A DNA stretch of 34,679 nucleotides from Burkholderiales bacterium (GTDB lineage: Bacteria > Pseudomonadota > Gammaproteobacteria > Burkholderiales > Burkholderiaceae_C). Every line of letters begins with the position of its first letter. The first letter of the stretch is position 1. This document shows positions 17,153 through 26,174 of this stretch, piece by piece. The position numbers and the translations under genes were made by a program. The notes under the pieces are model-generated. The model ran no database searches. It saw nothing but the letters and a program-made list of their open reading frames with translations, and was not told the DNA's origin. Location of the stretch: NCBI GenBank assembly GCA_020354665.1, contig CP070653.1:3158402-3193080 (forward strand), written 5' to 3'.

Positions 17153-18708
17153 GCTGCGGTCTCCTCGACCCGGCCTGCCCCCATCATCCGTCCGAGCACC
17201 GCCTCGCTGCAGGCGTCGATCGGCAACGCACCGGTGATGCGACCGCCGCCCATCACGATGACGCGGTCGTCCAGCGCGAGGATCTCGTCGAGCTCCGAGG
17301 AAACCAGCAGGACCGCGCTGCCGCCGTCGCGCAGCGCACGCAGCCGCTGGTGGATGAACTCGATCGCGCCGATGTCGACGCCGCGGGTGGGGTGTCCGAC
17401 CAACAACACACGGGGCTCGTGCAGCGCCTCGCGCGCGAGCACCAGTTTCTGCTGGTTGCCGCCCGAGAACTTCGACGAGCGCAGGTCGCAGTCGCGCGGC
17501 CGTACGTCGTAGCGCTCCATCATCACCGCGCAGTCCGCGCGCATGCGCGCGTGGTCCATCCAACCATGGTGGCTGTAGCGTTTGCCGCGCTGGTAGCCGA
17601 GCGCGGCCGACTCCCACGCCGGGAACGGCAACACCAGCCCGCGCCGCTGCCGGTCTTCCGGCACGTGAGCGACGCCGAGTTCGCGAGCGATGGCCGGGTC
17701 GAGCCAGCGCGCGGCGACGAAGCGACGGCCGGCCAGCACCATCTCGCCGGCATCGGGCGCCAGCATTCCCGACAGCACCTCGAGCAGCTCGCTCTGGCCG
17801 TTGCCCGAGACGCCGGCCACGCCGACGATCTCGCCTTCTCGCAGCTCGAGCGAGACGTCGGCCAGCCGCACGAGGCCGGACGGATCGCGCCAACGCAGGC
17901 TGTGTGCCTGCAACAACGGCGCGCCGCGATCCGTTGTGGTTTTCGAAGGCTGGGCCACGCGTCCCAGCTGCACGTGGCGACCGACCATCGCCTGTGCGAG
18001 CGCATCGACGCTCGTCTGACCAATCGGGGAGTCCAGCACCACCGCGCCATGGTGCATCACGGTGACGGCGTCGCACAGCGCCATCACCTCCCTGAGCTTG
18101 TGCGTGATCAGGATGACCGTGGTGCCGCGCGAGCGCAGTTCGCGCAGCGTCGCGAACAGCCTCTCAGTCTCCTGCGGCGTCAGCACCGCGGTGGGTTCGT
18201 CGAGGATCAGGATGCGCACGCCACGGTACAGCGCCTTCAGGATCTCGAGCCCCTGTCGCTCACCGACCGTCAGGCTTTCCACCGGCGCGTCCAGGTGAAC
18301 GTGTAGGCCCGTATCACGCATCAGTGCCCGCAGGTGTGCGCGTGCCTGGCGCCGCGCGCGCGTGATCCGCCAGTCGGGTTCGGCGCCGAGCAGCACATTG
18401 TCGAGCGCCGAGAATGGCTCGACCAGCATGAAATGCTGGTGCACCATGCCGATGCCCAGCGCGATCGCGCGGTGCGGCCCGGCGATGCGCACCCGCTCTC
18501 CATGGACTTCGATGCGGCCGCGGTCGGCCTGATAGAAGCCGTACAGGATTGACATCAGCGTGCTCTTGCCGGCGCCGTTCTCGCCGACGATGCCGTGCAC
18601 GGTGCCGGCGGCCACGCGCAGGTCGACCGAGCGGTTGGCGTGGATCGCGCCGAACCGCTTGTCGATGCCGCGCATCGAGATGGCCGGGGGCTTCGGTTCC
18701 GGTGCCAC
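17149..18708 (-). CDS. Nucleoside ABC transporter, double ATPase subunit
   Basis: The 519 residues hold two nucleotide-binding domains. Domain 1 (about 8-240) has Walker A GENGAGKST, Q-loop VHQHFML, signature LTVGERQ and Walker B ILILDEPTAVL. Domain 2 (about 265-505) has a degenerate Walker A GVSGNGQSE (Lys to Gln), signature FSGGNQQK, and LLVGHPTRGVD in place of a normal DEP Walker B. One degenerate site is normal for the BmpA-linked importers, so this is not a sign of decay. The start is GTG 18708 with GAAGG upstream. It powers the two permeases encoded directly downstream. Confidence 0.94.
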   Translation of the reverse strand: MAPEPKPPAISMRGIDKRFGAIHANRSVDLRVAAGTVHGIVGENGAGKSTLMSILYGFYQADRGRIEVHGERVRIAGPHRAIALGIGMVHQHFMLVEPFSALDNVLLGAEPDWRITRARRQARAHLRALMRDTGLHVHLDAPVESLTVGERQGLEILKALYRGVRILILDEPTAVLTPQETERLFATLRELRSRGTTVILITHKLREVMALCDAVTVMHHGAVVLDSPIGQTSVDALAQAMVGRHVQLGRVAQPSKTTTDRGAPLLQAHSLRWRDPSGLVRLADVSLELREGEIVGVAGVSGNGQSELLEVLSGMLAPDAGEMVLAGRRFVAARWLDPAIARELGVAHVPEDRQRRGLVLPFPAWESAALGYQRGKRYSHHGWMDHARMRADCAVMMERYDVRPRDCDLRSSKFSGGNQQKLVLAREALHEPRVLLVGHPTRGVDIGAIEFIHQRLRALRDGGSAVLLVSSELDEILALDDRVIVMGGGRITGALPIDACSEAVLGRMMGAGRVEETAA

Positions 18709-18777
18709 CGCTGCGCCTTCAGCTAGCCCGCAGAACGCTGCCCGGCCACACCGCCAGCGGTGGGCGAGCGCGGCGCA

Positions 18778-19746
18778 TCAGTACTTGCAGGCGTTGTCGG
18801 TCATGTAGTCGGCCACCTTGATCCGGCCCGCAATGATGTCGGCCTTTGCAGCGTCGACCCCTTTTTTCATCTCGGGCGCGACGAGCTTATGGTTGTACTG
18901 GTCGAGCGCGTAGTCGACGCCGCCCTCCTCCAGGCCGAGCACGGTCACGCCGGGCGTGCTCTTCTTCGCGCTGTTGTAGACGGCGGTGTCGACGCGCTTG
19001 ACCATCGAGCTGAGCATCGTGCCCGGCTGCAGGTGGTTCTGGTTGCTGTCGACACCGATCGCAAGCCTCGCGGCGTCCTTGGCGGCCTGATAGACCCCCA
19101 CGCCGGTGCCACCTGCGGCGGCGAAGACCACGTCAACGCCTCTGGCGAACTGTGCCTTCGCAAGTTCGCCACCGCGTGCCGGGTCGTTCCACGCCGCGGG
19201 CGTCGTACCGGTCATCGCTGCGCTGACCTCGACTTTCGGGTTGACGTACTTTGCGCCCTGCTCGTAGCCGCACTGGAAACGGCGGATCAGCGGGATGTCC
19301 ATGCCCCCGACGAAGCCGACCTTGCCGGTCTTGCTCGCCAACGCCGCCATCATGCCGACCAGGAAGCTGCCCTCCTGTTCCTTGAAGACGATCGACTCGA
19401 CGTTGGGTTGCCTGACGACCGCGTCGATGATCACGAAGTTGAGCTTCGGGAAGTCCTTGGATACTTTTTCGATGCTGCTCGCTTGCGAGAAGCCCACGCC
19501 GATGATCGGATTGGCGCCACGTTCGGCCATGCGCCGCATCGCCTGCTCGCGCTGTGCCTCGGCGGTGATCTCGAAGTCGAGGTAGGCCTTGCCGGTCTCC
19601 TTCTTCCAGCGCTCGGCGCCGTTGTACGCGGCCTCGTTGAATGACTTGTCGAACTTGCCGCCCATGTCGTAGACAACGGCGGGCTGGGCCTGAACCAGCG
19701 ATGCGAGTGCCGTCAGACCGGCAAGGCACGTGTGCTTGAGCTTCAT
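18778..19746 (-). CDS. BmpA/PnrA-type nucleoside-binding protein of the ABC importer
   Basis: The 322-residue periplasmic binding protein has a cleavable signal peptide (MKLKHTCLAGLTALASLVQA, cut probably before QPA). No lipobox is seen, unlike many Gram-positive relatives. Conserved family parts are DKSFNEAAYNGAERW, EGSFLVGMMAALASKTGKVGF and GGMDIPLIRRFQCGYEQG. The family binds purine and pyrimidine nucleosides. ATG 19746 is preceded by GAGGAG at a good distance; 80 further in-frame codons upstream are not protein-like. It is the first gene of the minus-strand operon, so it is likely the most highly expressed, and faces the divergent uracil operon across 205 bp. Confidence 0.94.
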   Translation of the reverse strand: MKLKHTCLAGLTALASLVQAQPAVVYDMGGKFDKSFNEAAYNGAERWKKETGKAYLDFEITAEAQREQAMRRMAERGANPIIGVGFSQASSIEKVSKDFPKLNFVIIDAVVRQPNVESIVFKEQEGSFLVGMMAALASKTGKVGFVGGMDIPLIRRFQCGYEQGAKYVNPKVEVSAAMTGTTPAAWNDPARGGELAKAQFARGVDVVFAAAGGTGVGVYQAAKDAARLAIGVDSNQNHLQPGTMLSSMVKRVDTAVYNSAKKSTPGVTVLGLEEGGVDYALDQYNHKLVAPEMKKGVDAAKADIIAGRIKVADYMTDNACKY

Positions 19747-19820
19747 GGCGTGCGAACTCCTCGGCGGTTGGAATTGCGGGTCAAGCCCAGGCGCAGCAGC
19801 GCTCGAGCATGGCCCATGGC

Positions 19821-19847
19821 AGGATAGCAACAGGCGGGCCGGCGCAA
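19821..19847 (-). promoter_or_regulatory. Candidate promoter of the nucleoside operon
   Basis: On the minus strand TTGCGC (19847-19842) and TATCCT (19826-19821, preceded by TTGC) are separated by 15 bp. They lie about 75-100 bp before the bmpA-type ATG. Spacing is short and the match is moderate. Confidence 0.3.
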
Positions 19848-19865
19848 TAGCGAACGATCCCGCGG

Positions 19866-19900
19866 GCGCCGACGCCCGGACACGCGGCGGGCGTCGGCGC
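19866..19900. repeat. Perfect 13-bp inverted repeat between the divergent operons
   Basis: GCGCCGACGCCCG (19866-19878) and its exact complement CGGGCGTCGGCGC (19888-19900) flank a 9-base spacer. The element sits between the nucleoside-uptake operon and the uracil operon, 52 bp before the URC1-type ATG. No T run follows on either strand, so it is not a standard terminator. It may be an operator for a shared regulator or a leader hairpin. Confidence 0.6.
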
Positions 19901-19951
19901 ATATCCCCAGGCCCTGACGCGCCCATACCGCAAGGGTGAAAGGTGGTTTCG

Positions 19952-21212
<1,261 letters not shown>

Positions 21213-21220
<8 letters not shown>

Positions 21221-22460
21221 CGTCGGCGAGATTCGTCGCTTGCGCGATCCGGCGACGATCCGCGAGCGCTGCGCGGCGCTCACCCAATGGATCGGCGAGG
21301 GCCAGTCCGCGCATTTCACGATCGACCGCTTGCGGCTCGGGGACGCCGCGGACCGCGTCGTGCGACTGGCGCGCATGCGGTTTGTCGACGGTTGCATTCC
21401 CTGGCACAGCCGCTGGCGGCATTTCGAGGCCGGCGGCGTCGACCGCAAGGCCGGTCTGGAGGGTCGATTGGCCGGGCGCAGCAACGCCGCCCGGGCACGC
21501 GCCCACATCGACCTCGCGGTGGTCAGCGTGCTGCTCGATGCCGGCGCCGGGCCGAACTGGCGCTACGCGGAGCCGCAGACGGGGCAGCACCTGGCCCGCT
21601 CCGAAGGATTGGCGGTGGCCAGCCTGCGTGCCTTCGAGGCTGGACGATTTTCGTCGGACCCCGGCGATCCGCTGCGCGTGGACGCACGCGCGCTGGCCGC
21701 GGTCGATGTGGCGGCGCTGGCCGAAATGTTTCAGTGCAGCGACATCAACCCGCTCGTCGGACTGCAGGGTCGCGCGCAGCTGCTGCGCCACCTGGGCATC
21801 GCGTTGCGCGCGCGTCCCGAGATCTTCACCAGCGAAGGCGAACCGGGTCATCTGTTCGATGCGCTGACCCATCATCCGCACGCGCCGACACGCCATCCGC
21901 GCCGCGCGCACCCGACGACCCAGCATCACCAGGTGACAGCGGGGCGCATCCTGAGCTCGTTGCTCGATGCCTTCAGCGAGATCTGGCCGGGCGGGCTGCG
22001 GGTCGATGGCGTGCCGGTGGGCGACGTCTGGCCGCACCGGGCGGTCGGTCGGGTGCCGTTCCACAAACTGAGTCAGTGGCTCGCCTATTCGCTGCTCGAG
22101 CCGTTTCAGTGGGCCGGTGTCCGCGTCGAAGGCATCGATGCGCTGACCGGACTGCCGGAGTACCGCAATGGCGGCCTGCTGATCGATGCCGGCGTGATCG
22201 TGCCGCGCGACGCCGGGTTCGCGGCGCACGGGTACCAGCCGGGTGACGAATGGGTCGTCGAGTGGCGTGCACTGACCGTCACGCTGCTCGACGAGCTGGC
22301 CGCTCAGGTGCGCGAGCGTCTTGGACTCGATGCGCGGCAACTGCCGCTGGCCGCGGTGCTCGAAGCCGGCAGCTGGGCCGCCGGGCGCGAAATTGCGGCG
22401 GAGCGGCGCCCGGGGGGCGCGCCACCGGTGCGCATCGAGAGCGATGGAACGGTTTTTTGA
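21213..22460 (+). CDS. urc4: DUF1688 protein, URC4/urg3 family
   Basis: The 415-residue cytoplasmic protein begins [18 protein letters not shown]. It contains [16 protein letters not shown] and [20 protein letters not shown], which I recognise as the DUF1688 (URC4/urg3) family. It is required for uracil catabolism in the yeast Lachancea kluyveri, but its chemistry is, to my knowledge, not settled. Conserved histidines and acidic residues suggest an enzyme. ATG 21213 overlaps the URC1-type stop (ATGACTGA) and is preceded by AGGGG, so the two are translationally coupled and probably made in equal amounts. The uracil phosphoribosyltransferase starts 16 bp after its stop. Confidence 0.9.
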
Positions 22461-22476
22461 GCAGGAGGCCTTGCCG

Positions 22477-23112
22477 ATGAGTGAACGCGAGTTGCATGTG
22501 CTGACCCATCCGCTGATCCAGCACAAGTTGACGCTGCTGCGCCAGAAAGACCGATCGACCAACAGCTTCCGTCGGCTGCTGCACGAGATTGCGATGCTGA
22601 TGGCCTACGAGGTGACGCGCGAGATGCCGACGCAGCTGGTGCAGATCGAGACGCCGCTGGCCACGATGCAGGCGCCGATGATCGACGGGAAGAAGACCGT
22701 GTTCGTCGTCGTGATGCGCGCCGGAGCTGGCCTGCTCGACGGCATGCTCGAGGTCATTCCGGGTGCCCGCGTCGGCCACGTGGGCCTGTACCGCGACCCG
22801 AAGACACTCGTTGCGGTCGAGTACTACTTCAAGATGCCGCACGACATGCACGAGCGCGACGCCATCGTGCTGGATCCGATGCTCGCCACCGGCAACTCCG
22901 CGGTCGCCGCGGTCGAGCGGCTGAAGGAGACCGGGCCACGGTCGATTCGGTTCGTCTGCCTGCTCGCCGCGCCGGAAGGGATCAGGAACTTCCACGACCA
23001 TCACCCGGACGTACCCGTCTACACCGCGGCGGTCGACAGCCACCTCAACGACCACGGCTACATCGTGCCCGGGCTTGGTGACGCGGGCGACCGCTTGTTC
23101 GGCACCAAATAG
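22477..23112 (+). CDS. upp: Uracil phosphoribosyltransferase (URC6/urg2 role)
   Basis: The enzyme makes UMP from uracil and PRPP. The 211-residue protein (E. coli 208) has [18 protein letters not shown] at the start, [11 protein letters not shown], and the PRPP-binding loop [27 protein letters not shown] closes the protein, as in most Upp proteins. ATG 22477 is preceded by AGGAGG at 8 bases. An in-frame ATG at 22444 would overlap the preceding gene and has no such site. Its position after URC1- and URC4-type genes suggests that uracil is first converted to UMP before degradation, besides ordinary salvage. Confidence 0.96.
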   Translation: MSERELHVLTHPLIQHKLTLLRQKDRSTNSFRRLLHEIAMLMAYEVTREMPTQLVQIETPLATMQAPMIDGKKTVFVVVMRAGAGLLDGMLEVIPGARVGHVGLYRDPKTLVAVEYYFKMPHDMHERDAIVLDPMLATGNSAVAAVERLKETGPRSIRFVCLLAAPEGIRNFHDHHPDVPVYTAAVDSHLNDHGYIVPGLGDAGDRLFGTK

Positions 23113-23256
23113 CGCGGGGCCTGGCGGCTCGCGATCGACTCGCCGGTCGACACGTGCGATCGGCAGCCGCACCGCGTCGACGTACGGTGGCTGCGGCCCC
23201 CGCTTCGCGGTGGGGCGCGGCGGCACTGAGCAGCATGGCGCGTGCAGGTGCTTCGC

Positions 23257-23262
23257 TAGAAT
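23257..23262 (+). promoter_or_regulatory. Possible -10 element of the glutathione transferase gene
   Basis: GCTAGAATG contains TAGAAT 31 bp before the ATG at 23293. No convincing -35 is seen. The 180-bp gap after upp holds no gene and no clear terminator. Confidence 0.35.
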
Positions 23263-23292
23263 GAAATTTCTTCCACGGCCCGCGCCCACTTC

Positions 23293-23922
23293 ATGAAACT
23301 GATCGGATCGCTGACCAGCCCGTATGTGCGCAAGGTGCGCATCGTGCTCGCCGAAAAGCGGCTGGATTGCAGGTTGGTCCTCGAGGATCCATGGGTCGGC
23401 GATGCGGTGCAGAAGATGAATCCGCTGGGCAAGGTGCCTTGCCTCGTGCTGGAAGGTCAGGACACGATCACCGGGGCGGTGTTCGACTCACGCGTGATCG
23501 TCGAGTACCTCGACACGCTCAGCCCGGTTGGCCGACTCGTTCCGCCAAACGGGCGCGAGCGGCTCGAAGTGCGGACCTGGGAGGCGCTCGCTGACGGCCT
23601 GCTTGATGCGAGCCTGCTGGCGCGGCTGGAACTCACGTGGTCCGAACGTGCCGAGAGTCAGCGGTGCCAGGCGTGGGTCGACCGCCAGATGGGCAAGGTG
23701 CTCGCGTCACTGAAGGCCATGGACCAGGGACTGGGTGATCGTACCTGGTGCACCGGCAACCATTTTTCGCTGGCCGACATTGCCGTGGGCTGTGCGCTCG
23801 GGTACCTCGATTTCCGCTTCCCGCAGATCGATTGGCGCGGCGACCACCCCAACCTCGGCAGGCTCTATGGTCGGCTCGCGCAGCGCCAGAGCTTCATCGA
23901 CACCGCGCCGCCGTCGGCGTGA
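23293..23922 (+). CDS. Glutathione S-transferase family protein (YibF-like)
   Basis: The protein has 209 residues. The thioredoxin-fold N domain starts MKLIGSLTSPYVRKVRI, with the probable catalytic Ser in TSPYVRK. NPLGKVPCL carries the cis-proline, and DSRVIVEYLD contains the glutathione gamma-glutamyl-binding position. The all-helical C domain holds FSLADIAVGCALGYLDFR. The start and the helix motif resemble E. coli YibF. The family conjugates glutathione to electrophiles or acts in related thiol chemistry; the substrate is unknown. It is followed after 34 bp by the convergent regulator gene. Confidence 0.92.
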   Translation: MKLIGSLTSPYVRKVRIVLAEKRLDCRLVLEDPWVGDAVQKMNPLGKVPCLVLEGQDTITGAVFDSRVIVEYLDTLSPVGRLVPPNGRERLEVRTWEALADGLLDASLLARLELTWSERAESQRCQAWVDRQMGKVLASLKAMDQGLGDRTWCTGNHFSLADIAVGCALGYLDFRFPQIDWRGDHPNLGRLYGRLAQRQSFIDTAPPSA

Positions 23923-23956
23923 CCACCACAGCCTGCCGGTGCGGCGGAGGGGCGCG

Positions 23957-24643
23957 TCAGGCGGCCAGCAGCGCCGAAGCGTCGATCAGTCGATCGCGCT
24001 GCATCTTGCGGTAGATCTCGCGCATCGCCAGGCCGATCTCCGAGGGCTCGAACGCGTAGTCGCGAGCCAGTGCCGCGATCGACACCCCCTGCGAAATCAT
24101 CGTCACGAGCCGGCGTTGCCCAGCCTCGAGCCGCGAGCGGCGGCTGCCCGACCCCGTCTCGACGAAGTCGTCGACGGCATGGCGGCCGAGCAGACCGCAG
24201 TGGCCGAGCGGCTGGTCGAAGTGGTTGAGCACCTGCCGCGCGACCAGCGGATCGATTTGCGACTCGCCGCGTACGACTGCGGCGACCGCGAGGTCGACCC
24301 CCCGCATCGCGTCGCCGCGGTCGACGAAGTAGCCATCGGCGCCGGCAAGCAGTGCCTCGAACAGCAGCTTGTCGTCGCTGGCCGCGGTGAGCACCAACAC
24401 GCGCGTGCGCTGGCCGTTCAGTTCGCCACGGGCCAGCTCCGAGACCAGCGCCAGCGCGTCGCCATCGTCGAAACGCAGGTCGCAGACCAGCGCGTCGACC
24501 TTCGCTCCTTGCAGCGCGGTCCGCGCCCGGCAGATCGTGGCGGCGGCATCGCAAACGTGCACGAGCGGCGAGGATTGCAGGGTGTCGAGCAGTCGTTGCA
24601 GGTCCGCCGGCTGCCTGCGCAGGACGAAGGCGGGCGTGGTCAT
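23957..24643 (-). CDS. LuxR-type response regulator with an atypical receiver
   Basis: The protein has 228 residues. The receiver has the phospho-acceptor Asp55 in ALVCDLRFDDGDAL and the conserved Thr in VLVLTAAS. The acidic pair that normally binds Mg2+ is missing (AFVLRRQPAD), and the switch Lys is replaced (GYFVDRG instead of GYLLK). The C-terminal region GQRRLVTMISQGVSIAALA...IGLAMREIYRKMQ fits a divergent LuxR helix-turn-helix. Phosphorylation-independent control is therefore possible. ATG 24643 is chosen because the receiver fold begins three residues later; ATG 24679, with GAGAG upstream, is an alternative. No partner kinase is adjacent. Confidence 0.78.
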   Translation of the reverse strand: MTTPAFVLRRQPADLQRLLDTLQSSPLVHVCDAAATICRARTALQGAKVDALVCDLRFDDGDALALVSELARGELNGQRTRVLVLTAASDDKLLFEALLAGADGYFVDRGDAMRGVDLAVAAVVRGESQIDPLVARQVLNHFDQPLGHCGLLGRHAVDDFVETGSGSRRSRLEAGQRRLVTMISQGVSIAALARDYAFEPSEIGLAMREIYRKMQRDRLIDASALLAA

Positions 24644-24706
24644 GGTGCAGGTCGACACAGCGATTTCACGGCAATTCATTGTCGCGCTCTCGCGTGCAAG
24701 CGCATC

Positions 24707-24738
24707 CCCGCAGATCGGGCCGGACCCCGGCCTGCGGG
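24707..24738. repeat. Two-part hairpin between the hydrolase and the regulator genes
   Basis: CCCGCA (24707-24712) pairs with TGCGGG (24733-24738), and inside it GGCCGG (24718-24723) pairs with CCGGCC (24727-24732). It lies downstream of the hydrolase stop and upstream of the regulator start, both on the minus strand. There is no T run, so termination is uncertain. Confidence 0.35.
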
Positions 24739-24788
24739 ATGGTTGCCCCTGAGCGGCTGACGGCGATTTGGCTGCGGGGGTCGCAACT

Positions 24789-25685
24789 TCAACCGAAGAA
24801 CGTCCTCAGCAGCACCGCGGTTTCGCCGGGCAATTCCTCCGGGATGTAGTGACCGGCCTGCATCGCCTGCGCCGTGACCGCAGCGGCGCACTGCGCTTGC
24901 CACAGCGCCGGCGGATCGAAGAGGCGATGCACGACGCCGCGGTCGCCCCAAAGCACGAGGGTCGGGCAGGCGATCTTCTGGCCCGCCGCCCGCGCGGCGC
25001 GGTCGTGCTCCAGGTCGATCCCGGCGGCGGCGCGATAGTCCTCGCAGGCGGCGTGAATCGCCTCAGCCCGGCAGAAGCACCGCTCGTACTCGGCGAGGGC
25101 GCGTGCCTCGATGTATTGAAGGCCGGCGCTGCCCCAGCCGCCGAGCTTCCAGCGCAGGTAAAACACCGCGTCGCCGGCGATCATCCGTTCGGGCAACGGT
25201 GCGGGCTGGATCAGGTGAAACCAGTGGTAGTAGGCGCGCGCAAAGGCCATGTCGGTGCGCTCGTACATGTCCAGCGTCGGCGCGATGTCGATCAGCGCCA
25301 GCTTCTCGACGCGGTGCGGATGGTCGAGTGCGAGCCGGTGCGCGACGCGCCCGCCGCGGTCGTGCCCGCAGGCGAGGAAGCGCTCGTGGCCGAACGAACT
25401 CATCAGTGCAGCAATGTCCGCAGCCATCGTGCGTTTGCTGTAGTTGGCATGGTCCGGGGTGCCCGGCGGTTTGTCTGAGTCGCCGTAGCCACGCAGGTCG
25501 GGTAGCACGAGCCGGTAGTGCGGGGCCAGCGCCTGCGCGACGCGATGCCACATCACGTGGGTTTGGGGAAAACCGTGCAGCAGCACGAGCGGCTGCCCGT
25601 CATGGCGTCCACCGACGCGAAGGTGCAGGCGAATCCCATCGATTTCATGGGTCTGGCTCTCGAAGCCATCGAACCACGGTTCCAT
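24789..25685 (-). CDS. Haloacetate (fluoroacetate) dehalogenase-like alpha/beta hydrolase
   Basis: The protein has 298 residues. It has the alpha/beta hydrolase oxyanion region LLHGFPQTHVMW and nucleophile elbow GHDRGG with Asp109. The general-base His279 is in AGHYIPEE and the acid is Asp133 in LIDIAPT. Arg110 and Arg113 (substrate carboxylate) and His154-Trp155 (halide pocket, YYHWFHL) match the fluoroacetate dehalogenase of Rhodopseudomonas palustris, whose residues I recall as D110, R111, R114, D134, H155, W156 and H280, an offset of one. CEDYRA (Y217) fits the third halide ligand. This supports hydrolytic dehalogenation of short haloacids, although related epoxide hydrolases share the fold. 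ATG 25685 has AGGAGG 5 bases upstream; an in-frame upstream start at 25724 is less likely. Confidence 0.85.
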   Translation of the reverse strand: MEPWFDGFESQTHEIDGIRLHLRVGGRHDGQPLVLLHGFPQTHVMWHRVAQALAPHYRLVLPDLRGYGDSDKPPGTPDHANYSKRTMAADIAALMSSFGHERFLACGHDRGGRVAHRLALDHPHRVEKLALIDIAPTLDMYERTDMAFARAYYHWFHLIQPAPLPERMIAGDAVFYLRWKLGGWGSAGLQYIEARALAEYERCFCRAEAIHAACEDYRAAAGIDLEHDRAARAAGQKIACPTLVLWGDRGVVHRLFDPPALWQAQCAAAVTAQAMQAGHYIPEELPGETAVLLRTFFG

Positions 25686-26055
25686 GCGGGCCTCCTGTGC
25701 GTCTTCCGCGGATCGTGCCTGCACCGCGACCCGGTCTGCAAGGGCGTGGCCCTGCCGGCCGTCACGCGATAGAGCCTGTGTGGGTTAGGGGCCTCGCGTC
25801 GAGCACCGCGCTCACGGCTGCCGTGAATGCGTGGCCGGCCGCGGCTGCTGCGCCGGTACCGCAGTTCGAGCGCAAGGCTGAAGCACCGCCCGCCGGGGCT
25901 GTCTTTCACGCGGGGGCGCCTTGCAGCAGCAACTCGGCCGGCCAGCATCCGCCGCCCGGTGCCCACCCAGGCGCGACTTGCCGCACGGACCGAACGCGAC
26001 CGGCGTACCGAGGCCCGGCATGCCGCGGCGCGCCGCGATGTCGCGCGAGCGCGAG
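25686..26055. other. Long intergenic stretch without a recognisable gene
   Basis: These roughly 370 bases between the hydrolase start and the metX promoter are very GC-rich. The open frames on both strands are Arg/Ala/Pro-rich with no known motif or ribosome binding site. I see no terminator, repeat or RNA gene in it. It must hold the hydrolase promoter, which I could not identify. Confidence 0.5.
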
Positions 26056-26062
26056 GCCCAGC

Positions 26063-26068
26063 TATACT
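26063..26068 (+). promoter_or_regulatory. -10 element of the metX-metW operon
   Basis: TATACT (preceded by GC) in an otherwise GC-rich region lies about 9 bases before the riboswitch, so transcription would begin close to the 5' edge of the aptamer. A -35 element is not evident. Confidence 0.55.
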
Positions 26069-26076
26069 GCCGCGCA

Positions 26077-26130
26077 CAGCGCCGATTTGTTCCGGCTTGC
26101 GGGCGCTCCATAAATGCCGCTAAAAGAGAC
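26077..26130 (+). ncRNA. SAM-II (SAM-alpha) riboswitch aptamer upstream of metX
   Basis: P1 is AGCGCC (26078-26083) pairing with GGCGCT (26102-26107). The loop begins GATTT, as in the SAM-II consensus, and the 3' part ATAAATGCCGCTAAAAG matches the conserved ATAAATG-x-x-GCTAAAA tail. Loop CGGC (26093-26096) can pair with GCCG (26116-26119) to make the H-type pseudoknot that forms the SAM site. SAM-II binds S-adenosylmethionine and lowers expression of methionine genes. It stands 45 bases before metX. The call rests on consensus recall plus pairing, not on a covariance search. Confidence 0.85.
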
Positions 26131-26135
26131 ATCGC

Positions 26136-26171
26136 ACCCGGTGTCCGCTTTCGCTGCGGCACCGGGTTTTC
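26136..26171 (+). terminator. Intrinsic terminator in the metX leader
   Basis: ACCCGGTG (26136-26143) pairs with CACCGGGT (26160-26167). Inside, CCGC (26145-26148) pairs with GCGG (26156-26159) around a TTTCGCT loop, leaving one bulged T. The stem is followed by TTTCTTC. It sits directly between the riboswitch and the metX ATG, as expected for SAM-controlled attenuation. Confidence 0.75.
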
Positions 26172-26174
26172 TTC

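Noticed and set aside
15554-17512. 652-codon plus-strand open frame across the two permease genes
   Set aside because: Antisense to membrane proteins with conserved motifs; it crosses gene borders and has no recognisable domain.
17153-18076. 924-base upstream extension of the first permease frame
   Set aside because: It lies entirely inside the ATPase gene in another frame and reads as Arg/Gly-rich noise; GTG 17152 has a good ribosome binding site.
17149-18708. Second ATP site of the double ATPase considered as gene decay
   Set aside because: Loss of the Walker A Lys in the second domain is usual in this importer family.
19866-19900. Inverted repeat considered as a terminator
   Set aside because: No T run on either strand, and it lies between two divergent gene starts, where no transcript should end.
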